Part shown: one piece after another, positions 32,084-44,859 of the stretch | How positions within the stretch are numbered: the stretch's first letter is position 1 | How the letters are laid out: the number at the start of each line of letters is the position of its first letter | NCBI GenBank assembly: GCA_008638375.1 | Contig: CM018041.1 | Coordinates: forward strand, 17,258,453-17,322,452 | DNA: 64,000 bases | Direction of reading: 5' to 3' | Source of the DNA: Nyssa sinensis | Taxonomy: Eukaryota; Streptophyta; Magnoliopsida; Cornales; Nyssaceae | Made by a program: the position numbers and the translations under genes | The notes under the pieces: model-generated | Told to the model about the DNA's origin: nothing | What the model saw: only the letters and a program-made list of their open reading frames with translations | Database searches by the model: none

Positions 32084-32480
32084 AGAGGGAATGTCTTTGA
32101 GTGAATCATTCAAGTGGATTGCAATTATTGAAAAATTGTCGCCATTATAGAAGGAATTCAAGAATTACCTTAAGCACAAGCGAAAGGAGATGAAACTTGA
32201 AGACTTGATTGTTCGATTGAGGATAGAGGAAGATAACCGTGCATCTGAAAAGAAGGCAGGCAAGGCCATCATGGAATCCAAGGCCAATGTTGTAGAACAA
32301 GGGCAAAGTTCTCACGATAACAAGAAGATGAAGCATAATGGAAATGGTCCCAAGGAAGGTGCAAATAAGAAGTTCCAAGGCAAGTGCTTATGTGTGCAAC
32401 AAACAAGGGCACTGTGCTAAGGATTGCCACAGCCACATGGACCAAGGAAATCCAAACAAGAAACCCCCTCAACCCAATGT
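32084..32480 (+). pseudogene. gag: Copia copy 2 gag, C-terminal part
   Basis: It contains [20 protein letters not shown] and a basic linker, then a zinc knuckle YVCNKQGHCAKDC that keeps the conserved glycine lost in copy 1. An extra T (TGCTTATGTGTGC where copy 1 has TGCTATGTGTGC) shifts the frame just at the knuckle near 32392. The capsid N-terminus is absent and a stop occurs before 32190. Confidence 0.88.
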
Positions 32481-33960
32481 GACTGAAGTGGACGACCTTT
32501 CAAACGATGTCTCAGACATGAACCTCTCAACCGTAGTCTCCGAGGTGAACTTCATTGGCAGCAATACCAAGGAATGGTGGGTAGACACAGGGGCTACTCG
32601 TCATGTTTGCTCAGATAAGAAAATGTTCTCATCATATCAAAGCAAAGATAATGGAGAACAACTCTTTATGGGCAACTCCTCTTCTTCCAAGGTTGAAGGC
32701 CAAAGGAAGGTGGTACTGAAGATGACATCGGGCAAGGAACTTACTCTCAATGATGTGTTGCATGTGCCAGAGATTCGAAAGAATCTAGTGTCTGGATCAT
32801 TGTTGAGTAAGAAGGGTTTCAAATTGGTGTTTGTTGCAGAGAAGTTTATCCTTACCAAAAATGGGATGTATGTGGGGAAGGGGTACATGAGCAATGGGCT
32901 CTTCAAAATGAATGTAATGACCATTACACCTCTTATTAAGAATATTAATGATAAGAACACATCTTTTACTTATATGCTTGAGTCTTTAAATGTGTGGTAT
33001 GATAGACTAGGACATGTTAATTATGATACATTGCGTATATTAATTAATTTGGAATATTTTCCTAAATTTGAAATAGATCCAAATCATAAATGTGAGATTT
33101 TTCTGGAATCTAAACTTACAAGAACTTCTTTTCAATCAATTGAAAGAGGTAGTGAACCTCTAGAATTAATACATTCAGATATTTGTGATTTGAAATTTAT
33201 TCAAATTAGAGGTGGTAAGAAATATTTTCTTACACTCATTAATGATTGCACAAGATATTGTTATGTTTACTTATTGAGAAGTAAAGATGAGGCGTTGGAA
33301 GTGTTTAAACATTTCAAGAATTAAGTTGAGAACCAATTTGATAGAAAAATCAAGGTGATAAGAAGTGATAGAGGTGGTGAATATGAAGCACCTTTTGGTG
33401 AGTTTTGCTCTTAACATGGTATCATATACCAAACAACTGCACCCTATTCACGTCAACAAAATGGGGTTGCTGAACGTAAAAATAGAACATTAAAAGAAAT
33501 TATGAATGCATTATTATTAAGTTCTGGACTACCTCAGAATTTGTGGGGGGAAGCAATTCTTTCTACAAATTATATTCTCAACCGAATACCTCAGAAGAAA
33601 AGCAATAAATCCCCTGACGAGTTATGGAAAGGTCGAAGACCTTCTTACAAATACTTAAAAGTGTGGGGGTGTTTGGCCTAAAGTGGCAGTACCTATACCT
33701 AAAAAGGTTAAAATAGGACAAAAAATAATTGATTGTGTTTTCATTGGGTATGCTCATAATAGTAGTGCATATCGCTTTCTGATTCATAAATCAAAAATTC
33801 TCGAAATGCATGTCAATACTATTATCGAGTCAAGGAATGTATCGTTCTTTGAACATATATTTCCTTACAAGTCAATAGAGGAATTGAGTTCACTTCAAAG
33901 AACCCATGACATTATAGAAAGCAAGTGTTCAAGGCCAACAAGATAATGATGAACCTAGAC
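32481..33960 (+). pseudogene. pol: Copia copy 2 protease and integrase
   Basis: One open frame (32338-33324) covers the knuckle, protease (WWVDTGATRHVC, catalytic DTGA intact) and the start of integrase, including HSDICDLKF and NDCTRYCYVYLL. It therefore has no frameshift where copy 1 is broken at 3470. It stops at 33322 where copy 1 has a glutamate codon. The remainder is SDRGGEYEAPFGEF, a stop near 33413, then TAPYSRQQNGVAERKNRTLKE with the catalytic glutamate. An inserted C at about 33678 (GGCCTAAAG versus GGCTAAAG) shifts the frame again before VPIPKKVKIGQK. Not functional. Confidence 0.9.
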
Positions 33961-35575
33961 GCAGCAAAAGAACTAGAACATCAAAATCTTTTGGTCCAGA
34001 TTTTCTAACGTATTTGTTAGAAGATGAGCCTTAAAGCTTTAAAGAAGCCATATCGAGCCTTGAAGCTCTTTATTGGAAAGAGGCTATCAACGATGAAGTA
34101 GAATCCATTCTGCAAAATCATACGTGGGAGCTAGTGGATCTTCCACTAGGTTCTAAACCTCTTGGATATAAGTGGATATTCAAGAAGAAAATGAAGGCAG
34201 ACAGATCTATTGACAAATATAAAGCTCGGCTGGTTATCAAAGGTTACAAGAAAAAGGAAAGCTTGGACTATTTTGATACATATTCACCAGTTACAAGAAT
34301 ATCATTCATTCGAATGTTAATAGCTATTGCAGCTATACATAATCTTGAGATACATCAAATGGATGTAAAGACAACTTTTTTAAATAGTGATTTGGATGAA
34401 GAAATATACATAGAACAACCCGAAGGGTTTATTGTTCCATGTCAAGAAAAGAAAGTTTGTCGGCTTGTTAAATCTCTTTATGGATTAAAGCAAGCACCAA
34501 AGCAGTGGCATAAGAAATTTGACAGTGTAATGATGTCAAATGGGTTCAAAATCAACGAGTATGACAAATATGTATATGTCAAGAACACGAAAAATGGCTA
34601 TGTCATTATTTGTTTTTATGTTGATGATATGATTATTATGGGTAGTAATAAAGAAGTCATTAAGTCTACCAAGAAAATGTTGAATAACAAATTTGACATG
34701 AAGGACTTTAGGTGTTGTTGATGTAATACTTGGGATAAAAATCTCTAGAACATCGGATAGACTAATATTATCTCAATCCCATTATATTGAGAAAATTTTC
34801 AAGAAATTTAAACAAGATGATAGCAGTCCAGCGAGAACACCTATAGATGTAAATCTATATTTATCTAAGAATAATGGCAAAAGCATATCGCAACTAGAAT
34901 ATGCACAAATAATTGGCAGCCTAATGTATGTGATGAATTATACCCATCTAGACATAGATTATGCTGTCAGCAAATTGAGTGGATACACAAGTAATCCAGG
35001 TCCAGACCATTAGAAGGCAATAGTTAAGGTTTTGAGGTATTTGAAATACACCCAAAATTATAGATTGTACTACTCAAAATATCCAGCAATACTTGAAGGA
35101 TACTGTGACACAAATTAGATATCTGACACCAAAGACTCGAAGTCCACAAGTGACTATCTATTTACACTTAGTGGTGGAGCAGTGTCTTGAAAATCTTCTA
35201 AGCAAACGTGCATTGCCAGATCCACGATAGAATCTGAGTTTATTGCAGTTGATAAAGCTAGTGAAGAAGCAGGGTGGCTTCGTCACTTCTTAGAAGATAT
35301 TCCAATGTGGCAAAACATGTGCCCGCAATCTATATTCATTACGATAGTCAATCAGTGATTGATAGGGCACAAAGTGCTATGTATAACGGTAAGTCTCGAC
35401 ATATTTGTCGAAGGCATAATACCGTAAAACAACTTCTCTCTAATTGTATTATGACTATTGAATACATAAGGTCAAAAGATAATATTGCGGATCCGTTAAC
35501 TAAAGGTTTGACCAAAAAGCAAGTAAGTAAATCATCGACGGGAATGGGTTTAAAAGCCTATACACTAAAGAGTCG
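33961..35575 (+). pseudogene. pol: Copia copy 2 reverse transcriptase and RNase H
   Basis: The RT core is open from 34134 to 34721 with GYKWIFKKKMKADRSIDKYK, a QMDVKTTFLNSDL block and an intact YVDDM (34617-34631). An inserted T (GGACTTTAGG versus GGACTTAGG) near 34707 shifts the frame after KKMLNNKFDMKD. Further stops follow in the RT tail and RNase H (for example near 35012, 35117 and 35189). The end is recognisable as SKDNIADPLTKGLTKKQV (about 35470-35525). This copy is more eroded than copy 1 at the 3' end. Confidence 0.9.
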
Positions 35576-36156
35576 TTTTAATGGCAACCCAACCTAGCTT
35601 ACTGGAGATCCCAAGATCTAGGTTCAAAGGGACAACCGAATTGTGTGTGACTCATTAAAATCACTATGGAGATTAAATCTCCTACTCATTTCTATGATCA
35701 GAATAGTGATGCCTGTAGCGTTGAAAAGGATAAGCTAAGCTTTTAATGATTCTTATATCTTGTTGAAGACAAATAGGGTATAGCAGAGTACTCTTAATAA
35801 GAAATCACCTATGTGAGTGTGAACTGGGCCGGTTCTATGAGAATGATAAAGGCTAAATTCTCTAGGAACACTCATGAAATCAGGAATTGTTCAGGGCCAA
35901 AATGAACACAATCATGAAAACCAACTGTGTCAGGAAAATATTCTGTGTGAATATTGTTGTCTTGGTTTACACAAATGATTGAACAATTCAAGACATCATG
36001 TTCATTGATCAATCAGTAACCCCAATAGCATTTCACAAGGGAAGGTTCAAGGCCACACGCTACCTTCCTCTATACAGGAAATTTCTAACTGAACTCTCTC
36101 TTAGTGTCTACATGTCATTTGCATTACTTTCAGTCAATTTTGTTCATGTGGGGGAT
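35576..36156 (+). other. 3' untranslated region and polypurine tract of Copia copy 2
   Basis: Homologous to 5898-6484 throughout and ends in GTGGGGGAT immediately before the LTR. No ORF of note. Confidence 0.8.
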
Positions 36157-37226
36157 TGTTGGAAAAATGGGTTTGAGCATTATAATTAGCTATCTTTGAG
36201 CTAATTAAAGTGGGTCCCACAAATTTATTTTAGTAGGTCCACATGGAAATGTGTTCTCCTCCATAAGGAGATGAAGATTATATATTGGGTTGCTCAAAAC
36301 CATTAAGGAGTGAATGAAAAATTGCCTCCAAACATCACCACTTGGAAATGGTAACAAAAGTTTGAAGCTTGTGCAAAAAGCTTGTGTCCCACATAAGATG
36401 GGTACAAGGCTTTTAATTACTATATATACACATACCTTGGAGAAGGGTTTGGGCCCCAAGGGGCACCCCAGTTTTGTGGAAGGGGGAGGACCTAGCACAT
36501 GCTTGGTTCACCACACATGCGCACGCACACGGCCCGGCCACCCCGCCCCGAATCGAATCGGGCTCAGGTTCGGGTTCTGCGCCGGGGCCTGGGCTTGGGC
36601 TTGTTATGTATATATCTTTTTAGAGAAAATTTATTTAAAATTTTTCAAACCTGAAATGTAGTCGTTTTGAACATACGTTTAAGTTACCGTTGGGATTCTG
36701 AAACGTTGTCGTTTTGTGACGTGCGTGTGGTTACCGTTGGGAGTCCAAAACGCTGTCGTTTTGGAAGTGTTGTTTGACTGAATGGATGTCTTCTCTACAG
36801 ACGCGACTGTGTCTGTTCGCTATGACAGACACGACCCAAGCTTTATGCCTATACCAAGCAGGCATGAGCAAGTCTATAAATTGGACACAATGCACAACAT
36901 TCTGCATCCCATTCATAACATATCATTCGCATCTTCATTTGAGAGAGTTCTGCATAGTTTCTGGTTCGACAGAACACATTGGTAGTGCTTGCCTTTGTGT
37001 TATAGATCATTTTATCCTAAGAGACATATTGTCTCAGAACTCGTAAGCACCACTGCGAGGGCAATAAATTGTCTTAAGGACATTGTGTCCAACACAAGAC
37101 TTGATCTGATTTTTTGTTTCTACAATTCAAGTTCCTGTTCTGTAACACTTCACAAGTTCTAATTTCGTTTATGAATTTTGTTTAAGTTTTATTATTTCTG
37201 TATTTTAATTTTGGAAGAGCATTGCT
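36157..37226 (+). repeat. 3' LTR of Copia copy 2
   Basis: It begins TGTTGGAAAAATGGG. It shares the LTR body with copy 1, including the TATA-like TATAAATT (36875-36882) and the CAAAACGCTGTCGTTTTGGA block, which is partly duplicated here (36655-36770 has three related phrases). The end is diverged, so 37226 is approximate. Confidence 0.82.
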
Positions 37227-38879
37227 TTTCTAAATAAAAGAAAACTACTGAATTCTGTTCTGTATTTCAAAATAGTTATTGTTTACACAATTTCAAATTC
37301 TATTTCTGTTTTAATCGAAATATATGTAAAATTGTTTTACTAATATACTACAAATTTTAATAACACATAATCCATGAACTTTTTTTAGTGGGATCTAAAT
37401 GAACGGTTTTTAATGCTTACTAATAAAAGCGTTTATAATATATCATAGAATCATTTTTTTATCAACTCACGTGTAATGACCATGAATCCTTGTCATGCAA
37501 AAGGGCCGCTGAAACGCTTGCAGGGAACCGAAATAGAGTTATCCATAATTCATTGCATCAAACAAGTTCATTACGGTAGTCTTGTCATGAAGTCTTGTCA
37601 CACAAGCATGCCAAAGTTTTCATGACAAGATGGACAATCAAAGAGCTTCTCTGACATGTGGAGCTTCTAATTTTAAAAAGTTATGTCTCAATAAAGACAG
37701 ACAAAATTTTACCATTAATAAGACCTTCTCTAATGGGTATAGCATTTTTTTGAGTGATAACTTAAAACTCAAATTTAAATTTTAAAACTTAAATAAAAAT
37801 TAAATTAAAATTTTATATTTTATAATAATTTAATTTAAATTAAATTATGATTATAAATTTAAATTTAGAACAAGTTTAAATTTTAATTTATATAAAAATA
37901 AATTTGATATGAATTAAAATTTTGAGTTAAAAAATATTTTATTCAAATTTAAATTTAAGTAACGATTTGAGATATCTTAAGAATCATTAAAATTAACTGT
38001 GTTAATTCACCATTTTCATCTTTAATAAAGACAACTTTTATTTTAAATTTGCTATCTACTTAAAATACAACAAATTTACTATTCAAGAGGTAACAAATTC
38101 ATATTTTTGTTTTTAAAAATTTGTAAGGCCCATCAAATTACTACAAATTTAACATAAGAATATCTTGAATATTTTTTACTTTAAAACTTTGTAAGACCCA
38201 TTAAAACACAAAGTAATAAAATAAGAAAGATTGATACTTCCATTGAAATATCTAATTTAAAAGTAGTAAATGAAGATAGTAAATATGCATATTAGTTAGC
38301 AAAAAAACACGTTAGCTGTTCATATTTGTTACTTACATGGAGACAGTCTAAGAATTCAACCACACTAGCAACTAATCATTGGAAAGTTGTTGAGCTAGGT
38401 TGAGTCCGTAAAGGCCACTTTCATAAAAAGAGCCTCTTAAGAAAATTAACCTTTTTCAATGCATTTAAAGCATTTGTACTTGAAGTAAATATAAGTGTTA
38501 AATCATAACTTATGGAAAAGTTTGAGTTATTGAAAAGAGTGTAATTTTATATAATATTTTTAATTTATTTTTTTGGGAGAGTTTGAATCTTCCATGCCTA
38601 AAAAAATTTGATGTGATATTAAATTATTAATTCATTTAAAAATTTAAATTATTAAAAAAATATAATTTTATTATTATATTTTTTAATAATAAGTTTACAA
38701 AATCAACCTCATTTCTGATTGAATGTCACATTCACATCAAATAAGTAAAAAATAATAATTTAAAATTTTCAATAAGACATTACAAATTGACTTTTCAAAT
38801 TAAACTCATATTTTGAAACATCTCAAATTGGTACACATATGACCATGTTCATTAACTACCTAATTTTTTTTCACTTCAA
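37227..38879. other. AT-rich intergenic DNA, no gene
   Basis: 37740-38000 is an extremely AT-rich stretch of AAATTTAAATT-type words. 37490-37720 contains a mixed-composition block with repeated CTTGTCATGAAG/CTTGTCACAC phrases. No ORF or element was recognised. Confidence 0.5.
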
Positions 38880-40135
38880 TAATAAAAAAAATTCTCACTA
38901 CAAAAGGAAATACCTTGGATAGTTATGATTAGTTTTCTACAATGTCTAGACAGAATTTTGTCAAAATTATAGATAAAATGTCTATGCTAATACAATTTTA
39001 CAATATAGCAGTCAAAATCTCAAAATATTTATATTTTTTCCAAAACATACTATATTGAGAAACAAACAATAAGTTGTTTCTTCAAAACCAAATAATGAAC
39101 AGAGTTATAATGCTATAAACATCAAGTGATTTGGAATTGAAAATAAAATAGATAACGTGTCAAAATTTTCAAAATCAGTCAACTCATTGTATGACTTAAT
39201 CGATTGAATTACCTTTATAAAACATGTCTATTTTGTTACTATCAAAATTAGTCGACTAAGTTTAGGAATCAGTTGACCGAAATTCAATTTGTTTTCAAAA
39301 CTTGGTTCATTGAAAAAGTCAGTTGACTTATCTGAATAATCAATTGATTGAATCTTATACATAAGTTATGACTATTTTGACACTGAAAAATTCAGTCGAC
39401 TGAATATTTTTGAAACAATTGAATCTCTTGCCACTGGAAAAATCAATTTTGTTTATCAATCAATTGAATTATGATTCAGTTGACTTAGTGATTAATTCAT
39501 TCGACTAATTTTATTGATCTGACACTTTTAAATTCAATTTTTTGACTGATTTGAAAGATCTAAATGGTCATATTTTGTTTCCAACGACTATATTCTTTAA
39601 AGACTTATATAAGGACATTTAATACAACATTTATTGATAACTTTTACACTCTATTATATTTGAATGACTTGAAATTGTATTTATTTCAAATTCTAGATCA
39701 CAAATTTATCTTTCTCATTAAATACTCAGAGCATTTATTGATCAATCACTAGAAAGTGTAATATTTATTGTAAATCAGCTCTAAAAAAGAGAATACATCT
39801 ATTTGTCCATCATTCTTCTCATTGTTGTGACATTTTGAGGGTTAGGTTACCCTTGCGAGAAAAAGGGATTTTTGTTAAGTTTAAGATTTTGGGGCTCTTT
39901 TGTAAGCGTTTGATCTCCATCTAGAATGAGTTCAAAGTGGACTATTCAAGAGGAAAGCTTGGGTCAAGGACGTAAGGTATTCCGAAATTCGTAAAATCCT
40001 TCGAGTTGCTCTCTCTAGTCTCTTACTTTTACTTTCTTTATTATTTGCTTATATTTAGATTTGTAAATTTCAAAATAGGTAAATATTTTTCAAATACCCA
40101 AATTAACCCCATCTTAGGTATATTGTTGGGCAACA
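38880..40135 (+). mobile_element. Copia LTR remnant (probable solo LTR)
   Basis: A run of imperfect CAGTCGACTGAA-type palindromes (39170-39530) is followed by TTATATAAGG (about 39607), a TATA-like site. A GCTTGGGTCAAGGACGTAAG block, a long T/AT-rich stretch and an end reading CCCATCTTAGGTATATTGTTGGGCAACA (described in halves) close it at 40135. This composition is characteristic of plant Copia LTRs. The left edge is unknown and there is no coding region. Confidence 0.45.
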
Positions 40136-41190
40136 AGAGGTTCTGATCTAGAACAGAGTGCAGAAGAATTCCTAGCACAAAGGGACCTCTAAAAACAAAA
40201 TCAGAAAAAAAAAACTAGTAAGGAGAGAAAGGTCAAACATCATAATTGCGTGAAATTCGGTGGGTGACTTGAAATCGATGTGTTGTTCAATACTCTTAGC
40301 TTTCCTAGGACCTATGCCGTTTTTCTAGCAAATTCCTTCATTTTGGCCTTCAAAAGCGCGTTTTTACTATTTTTGGTAATAATTTGCTGCTTAATTTCAA
40401 GAGTTGCAGTTGCCGTTTGGAGTTGTCATTTTACCAGATTGTTGCTTAAGTTTAGGGCTTTTGATTTATGCTTTTAATTAGAATTTTTCTATTTTAAAAT
40501 TTTTAGTATTTTTCCTTATTTTAGTTATTTCTTTCCTAAAGTTATAGTTCTAGTCGAATTAGGTTTTGCTGCCTATATAAAGGCTATTTCTTTTCATTGT
40601 AAGATTAACTTTCATTCAATAAAGATTTTTTTTTTCTGATATCTTATTCTCTGAACTCGTGGATTCGAGTGTTACTTTTTGTTTGTGGATTCGAGTGATT
40701 CTCCAAGAAGCAGGCAGTACCTTACTTCTTCATAAGCTGCCGTTACATCAGGTTCAGTGGGAGGTCTAGTAGTGTTATAAACTCTCTTTTTTATGATGCT
40801 AGACTTGGCTCTTATTTGCATTGGGTGAATGTTGGAAGGTGGGGCAGTAGGTAGATGAACATGGGATGAATTTTTAAGGTAGATGTTAGTAGTATGTCGT
40901 AAAAGCTAATGGTTGGAAGAAGTGTTTAAGGAATATTATGTTCAAAATATTCTCATTTATCTTAATAATTAAAAGAAAAGTTTACTTATTATGTTTATAC
41001 TATTATTTGTTCTCATAATAAGTTCATAGATTAAAGTAGAAAAGAAATATTCTTAAAGAGTTAAGAATTTCAAACTTTATATTTCTCTATACTTTATTCT
41101 TAAATTCATTCCTAGTTATATGATTACTAATTGGGCATTATTAATTCCAATAGACTAGCATATGTTATTTTTGCTTTTTGAAATCCATGA
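40136..41190 (+). other. LTR-like fragment with TATA box, otherwise unassigned
   Basis: CCTATATAAAGGC (TATA core about 40574-40582) is followed by CATTCAATAAAG, a polyadenylation-like signal (about 40610-40622), and a duplicated GTGGATTCGAGTG phrase (40661 and 40686). This resembles the R-U5 part of an LTR. No edges, internal region or gene were found. 40800-41190 shows nothing recognisable. Confidence 0.35.
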
Positions 41191-42480
41191 CTAGTATAAA
41201 AAATCATTAAGTATAGAGATGCTTAAACAAACATATGGATAGTTGTCAGAGAACAAGTATACTGAACTTAACCAATTGATTAAGAACATCCATATGGAGC
41301 TTTGCTTGTCTATTAATTAAGTTTTCTTGATTACAGTTGTGCAAGTGATCCTTAGACCGAAGACATTATGGTTGTCTTGTATATAAGCTATTATGCTTTA
41401 ATAGTATGCAGTATTTATGTTTCTTTCATGGAATGTATACATGTATTTTTAGGCACAATGGATTACATATGGAGGCATGTAAATGTATAACAAGGGATCT
41501 GTCGCTCTCAAGTAAAGAGAGAGAATGTCGTATATTATCTTCATTAATATAGCTTAGAAAACTCCTTGGCCAAGGAAAGGTGAGACTTAGAAAAGGGGTT
41601 TTATAATTCCACCAACACAAGATGATAGTTAGGTCGAACACATATGATTAATTTGGAGTTTGAAAATATTTCAATACCTAAGTGACTAAATCGAGACATT
41701 ATATGATGGAATGATTGAATTGTATAGTTACTGTTAACGGAAAGGTCCACAACCTAATTCTTACTATCTGAGTAGTCATGACATGCTTTTAAGTGTCACT
41801 CGTGACTTGTAAAAGCCTGAAAAATAATAATAATAATTAATTATTATTTTCTACTAAGGGAGAATTAGAAAAGGGTCCTATTCAAATTAAATTAGAAAGG
41901 GTTTACATTCAAATTAAGTTAGAAAGAGTTCTAATTTGTAATTCTTGGAAATATTAATTCCTACTAGTAGATTAGTACGAACCTAAGGAGTTACACACAA
42001 AAGATTAATGTGTAATTTGAAGAATTAAAATGGGTCAATTTGCTATTAAGAGTTAATAATGGTAGTTTCCTATTGCTATTAAGAGTTAATAGTTAAAGTT
42101 TCATAATTTAGCCAAACCTTACTATAACAAGGTTAAGAGTTGGCTTTATTATACATATGACATGTATAGAAAAGAGCTAGTTGTGCCTCCAAGGATGGGT
42201 TGTCCTCTCTCTCTCCATCTCAAAGAGTAGAAGAACCAAGTTGTTGTGTAGAGATTTTTCAAGTTCAGGATTCACCTATATAGATACACTTAAAAATCAT
42301 ACACTTGTGCGGTTGTTATAGATCATTTACAAAGTTTTGGAAATCATGTTACAAGGGTAACTATGATTTATCCCTCTCATAGTATGTAGGATTATTTTTT
42401 ATACAACATAAGTTGATTATAGGATGATGGAATCAATTTTTACTTTCACTATGCTTATGATGCATGATGATTCCTTTTAG
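41191..42480. other. Possible Copia LTR or 3' untranslated debris, no gene
   Basis: The phrases CAAGTGATCCTTAGACCGAAG and GGTTGTCTTGTATATAAGC (about 41340-41390) resemble plant Copia LTR or tail sequence. A duplicated TTGCTATTAAGAGTTAATA phrase lies at 42040-42090. No edges can be placed. Confidence 0.3.
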
Positions 42481-42689
42481 GAAACACTAAGATTGAGAGG
42501 TTAGTGAGTAGTGTCTTGAGAAAAGGAGTGAGGTAGTGGAAGAAATATAAGAGAATAGAGGAAGTTAGATAAATAGGAGAGGGTTAAAGGAAACTAGTGA
42601 GCTAGTGGGTGGAATAAAAATAGATGGTTGGGTAGTAAGAGCTATGGATGAGGGATTTGGGAAAAAAAATCTACTGAAAGTAAGAGGAC

Positions 42690-43192
42690 TTAATGGAGGC
42701 TTCGAAACTAACGATGTAGTTGAATGAGAAGATGTAGGATGCCAAAGTGTAGGATTGTAAGATGACTATAAAAGGGAATGTGTATATATAATGATCAGGG
42801 AACACATTTTCATAAAAAATCACAATTCTGAAGAGATAAAACTTGTAAGAAAAAAGGTCAAGGAAAAGATATCCTTTGTAATCCAGAGGGTAGCCCAGAA
42901 AAATACATTGTTTGGTTTTGGTTGGAACTTGTTCTTATTGTAAGGGGTAATGAGTGGATACCAGGAGTAGCTAAAGAATTTAAGGGACTAATAAGAGAGT
43001 GGTTGATAATATTGAAGCTAATAAGGAGACTGATTGGATGTGTTTAGACTTGGTTGTCTTTTGATAAAAAAAAAAATGGTAGATAAGTGGATAGTAGGAG
43101 TAGCCCAAGACTTTAAGGGACTGATAAGAAAGAGATTGATAATATAGAAGCTGGTAAGGAGGCTGGTTGGAGGTCTTTAGACTTGGTAGTTA
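42690..43192 (-). pseudogene. Minus-strand Copia integrase fragment with an internal tandem duplication
   Basis: On the minus strand KQCIFLGYPLDYKGYLFLDL then FRIVIFYENVFPD (42800-42920) is unmistakably the end of a Copia integrase (canonical CVFLGYP, then KGYK, then VVFHE-x-IFP). Preceding it, a block of about 120 bp occurs twice in tandem (about 42950-43068 and 43075-43190; both contain AAGGGACTGATAAGA-like and TTTAGACTTGGTTGT-like sequence). It belongs to a lineage other than copy 1. No LTR, gag or RT is attached, and it abuts the Tat-like LTR at 43193. Confidence 0.7.
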
Positions 43193-43924
43193 TGGGCGTC
43201 ACCGCCGAAAAAAATCCTTTTGTGGATTAGGGGGTCCCGACTGTCTCCATCCCTAAAGGTGGGAAGGAACGACTCTTATGGTATTAGAGAAAAGATGAAG
43301 AATCACCAACTTGTTTTGGGCATACAAACAAGCAAACCCGTTACAATAGAATGTAAATAAGAAAAAGCTAAAGAAAATAAATTAGATTCAAGGCTTTGCT
43401 TCCTACTTATATTCTAAAAATCACTTGACATGGATAAAAAATAAAGTAAAGCACTGAACAATAAAAAACCAAAGGTCGTAGATCTGGGGGCTAAAGTACA
43501 GAGCGGGAAAGTGTTAGGCACCCACCCTGCCCGATCCGAATGGATCCACCTCAAATGTTCAATCACAAGGCTTATTTCATTAACTCAACATAAAATAAGA
43601 AAGAAATGTAAAAGAGAAGAAATGACAAATAAAGGAAATGAATTTACATGAGAATAAATAAACTAAAAGGGAAAGGGAAAGAGGATTTGATAAAAGAGAG
43701 AGATCAACCGGGTAGAAAGAGATTAGTAAGGGTTTAGAGGCATACCTTATTTAGTCGTAGTAGTCAGGCAGCGCTTTGGCTTAAGAAGTCTGATTGGGAA
43801 CCTTCGCCTTAGCAAGGTTTTGGCCTTCGAAAAAGAGAGAGTTCTTGGAAAGAGAACTTTGGGACTATACTAATAGCATGTAGATAGGAAAAATTGTGTC
43901 CTCAAAATGGTGACCAAGGGAGTC

Positions 43925-43932
43925 TATTTATA
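43925..43932 (-). promoter_or_regulatory. TATA box of the Tat-like LTR
   Basis: TATAAATA on the minus strand within GTCTATAAATAGACTCCC. Its strand agrees with the direction of pol. Confidence 0.65.
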
Positions 43933-44214
43933 GACAAAAGGTGAGACTTGATCTAAGGGCCTACATTCAAGCTAATAAATGGAGGGATAAGACCACATCT
44001 TGAGTGATAATTATGCGATTAAAATTAAAAATAAAATAAAATAAGTATCTAAAGAATGATTATCCTAAAATAAATGATTTTAAAAATGAATTATAAAACT
44101 GCATGAGCCTATCAAAATAAATGCTAAATGCAAGAGCCAATGAGGTGTAAGATAAATAGAAATGTATTCTTAAATAAATTCTAAAAGAAGGGATAATTAA
44201 GAGGGCTAAATATA

Positions 44215-44285
44215 ATATATATATATATATATACATACACACACACATATAATATATACACCTAAATACAATATATATATATAGA
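44215..44285. repeat. TA/CA microsatellite
   Basis: ATATATATATATATATACAT with CACACACACA and a second TA run. It produces a spurious tyrosine/isoleucine-rich frame on the minus strand. Confidence 0.85.
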
Positions 44286-44859
44286 CACAACATGGGTACA
44301 CCAAGATAAGTAGACCAATGGGATGGATACAATGCATCTTACATGCCACCTAAGCTATCATATAGACCAATGATATTAATAGACAACTAATGCAACCATA
44401 TAAGTGAGTTTATGCTAGAAAATAGACAAGTATCTAGGTTCAATATATCTCCTCTAAAGAAAATAACAAGAACCTATATTTATGAAAACTCTAGAAATTG
44501 AAAGTTCTAGTTATACTGAAATAAATTACTATCACTCAAGATCACCAAATTGCCCTCAGTTCGGTGAAAAATCACAAGATTTGCACAAGACCTGTGAAAT
44601 GACCAAAATACCTTTCAAGGCATGAAAATATGCCTAAATTACCCCCAAATGGGTAAAATGATATGGACATTATGAAAATTCCCCTCAGGTGACCAAAGAG
44701 TCTTATTGAGAGTAAGATTGTGTCAAAATTACCAAAATGCCCTCCAAAGGTAAAATAGTGCCAAATTATCGAAACGCCCTTCAATGGGCCAAAGAGTCTT
44801 ACCAGATGTAGAACTTTGACAAAATAGTCCTTTTTGAAACTAGGACTATAACAAAAGAT

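Larger units (their letters stand above)
32084..37226 (+). mobile_element. Copia retrotransposon copy 2, 5'-truncated
   Basis: It has the same family, strand and order as 325-7545. Homology starts abruptly at AGAGGGAATGTCTTTGAGTG (32084 versus about 2420 in copy 1). The 5' LTR, the leader with its minisatellite and the first half of gag are missing. The 3' LTR runs from TGTTGG at 36157 to about 37226, where similarity fades after GGAAGAGCATTGC. Copy 1 and copy 2 carry different disabling mutations, so they decayed independently. No target duplication can be checked because the left end is lost. Confidence 0.92.
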
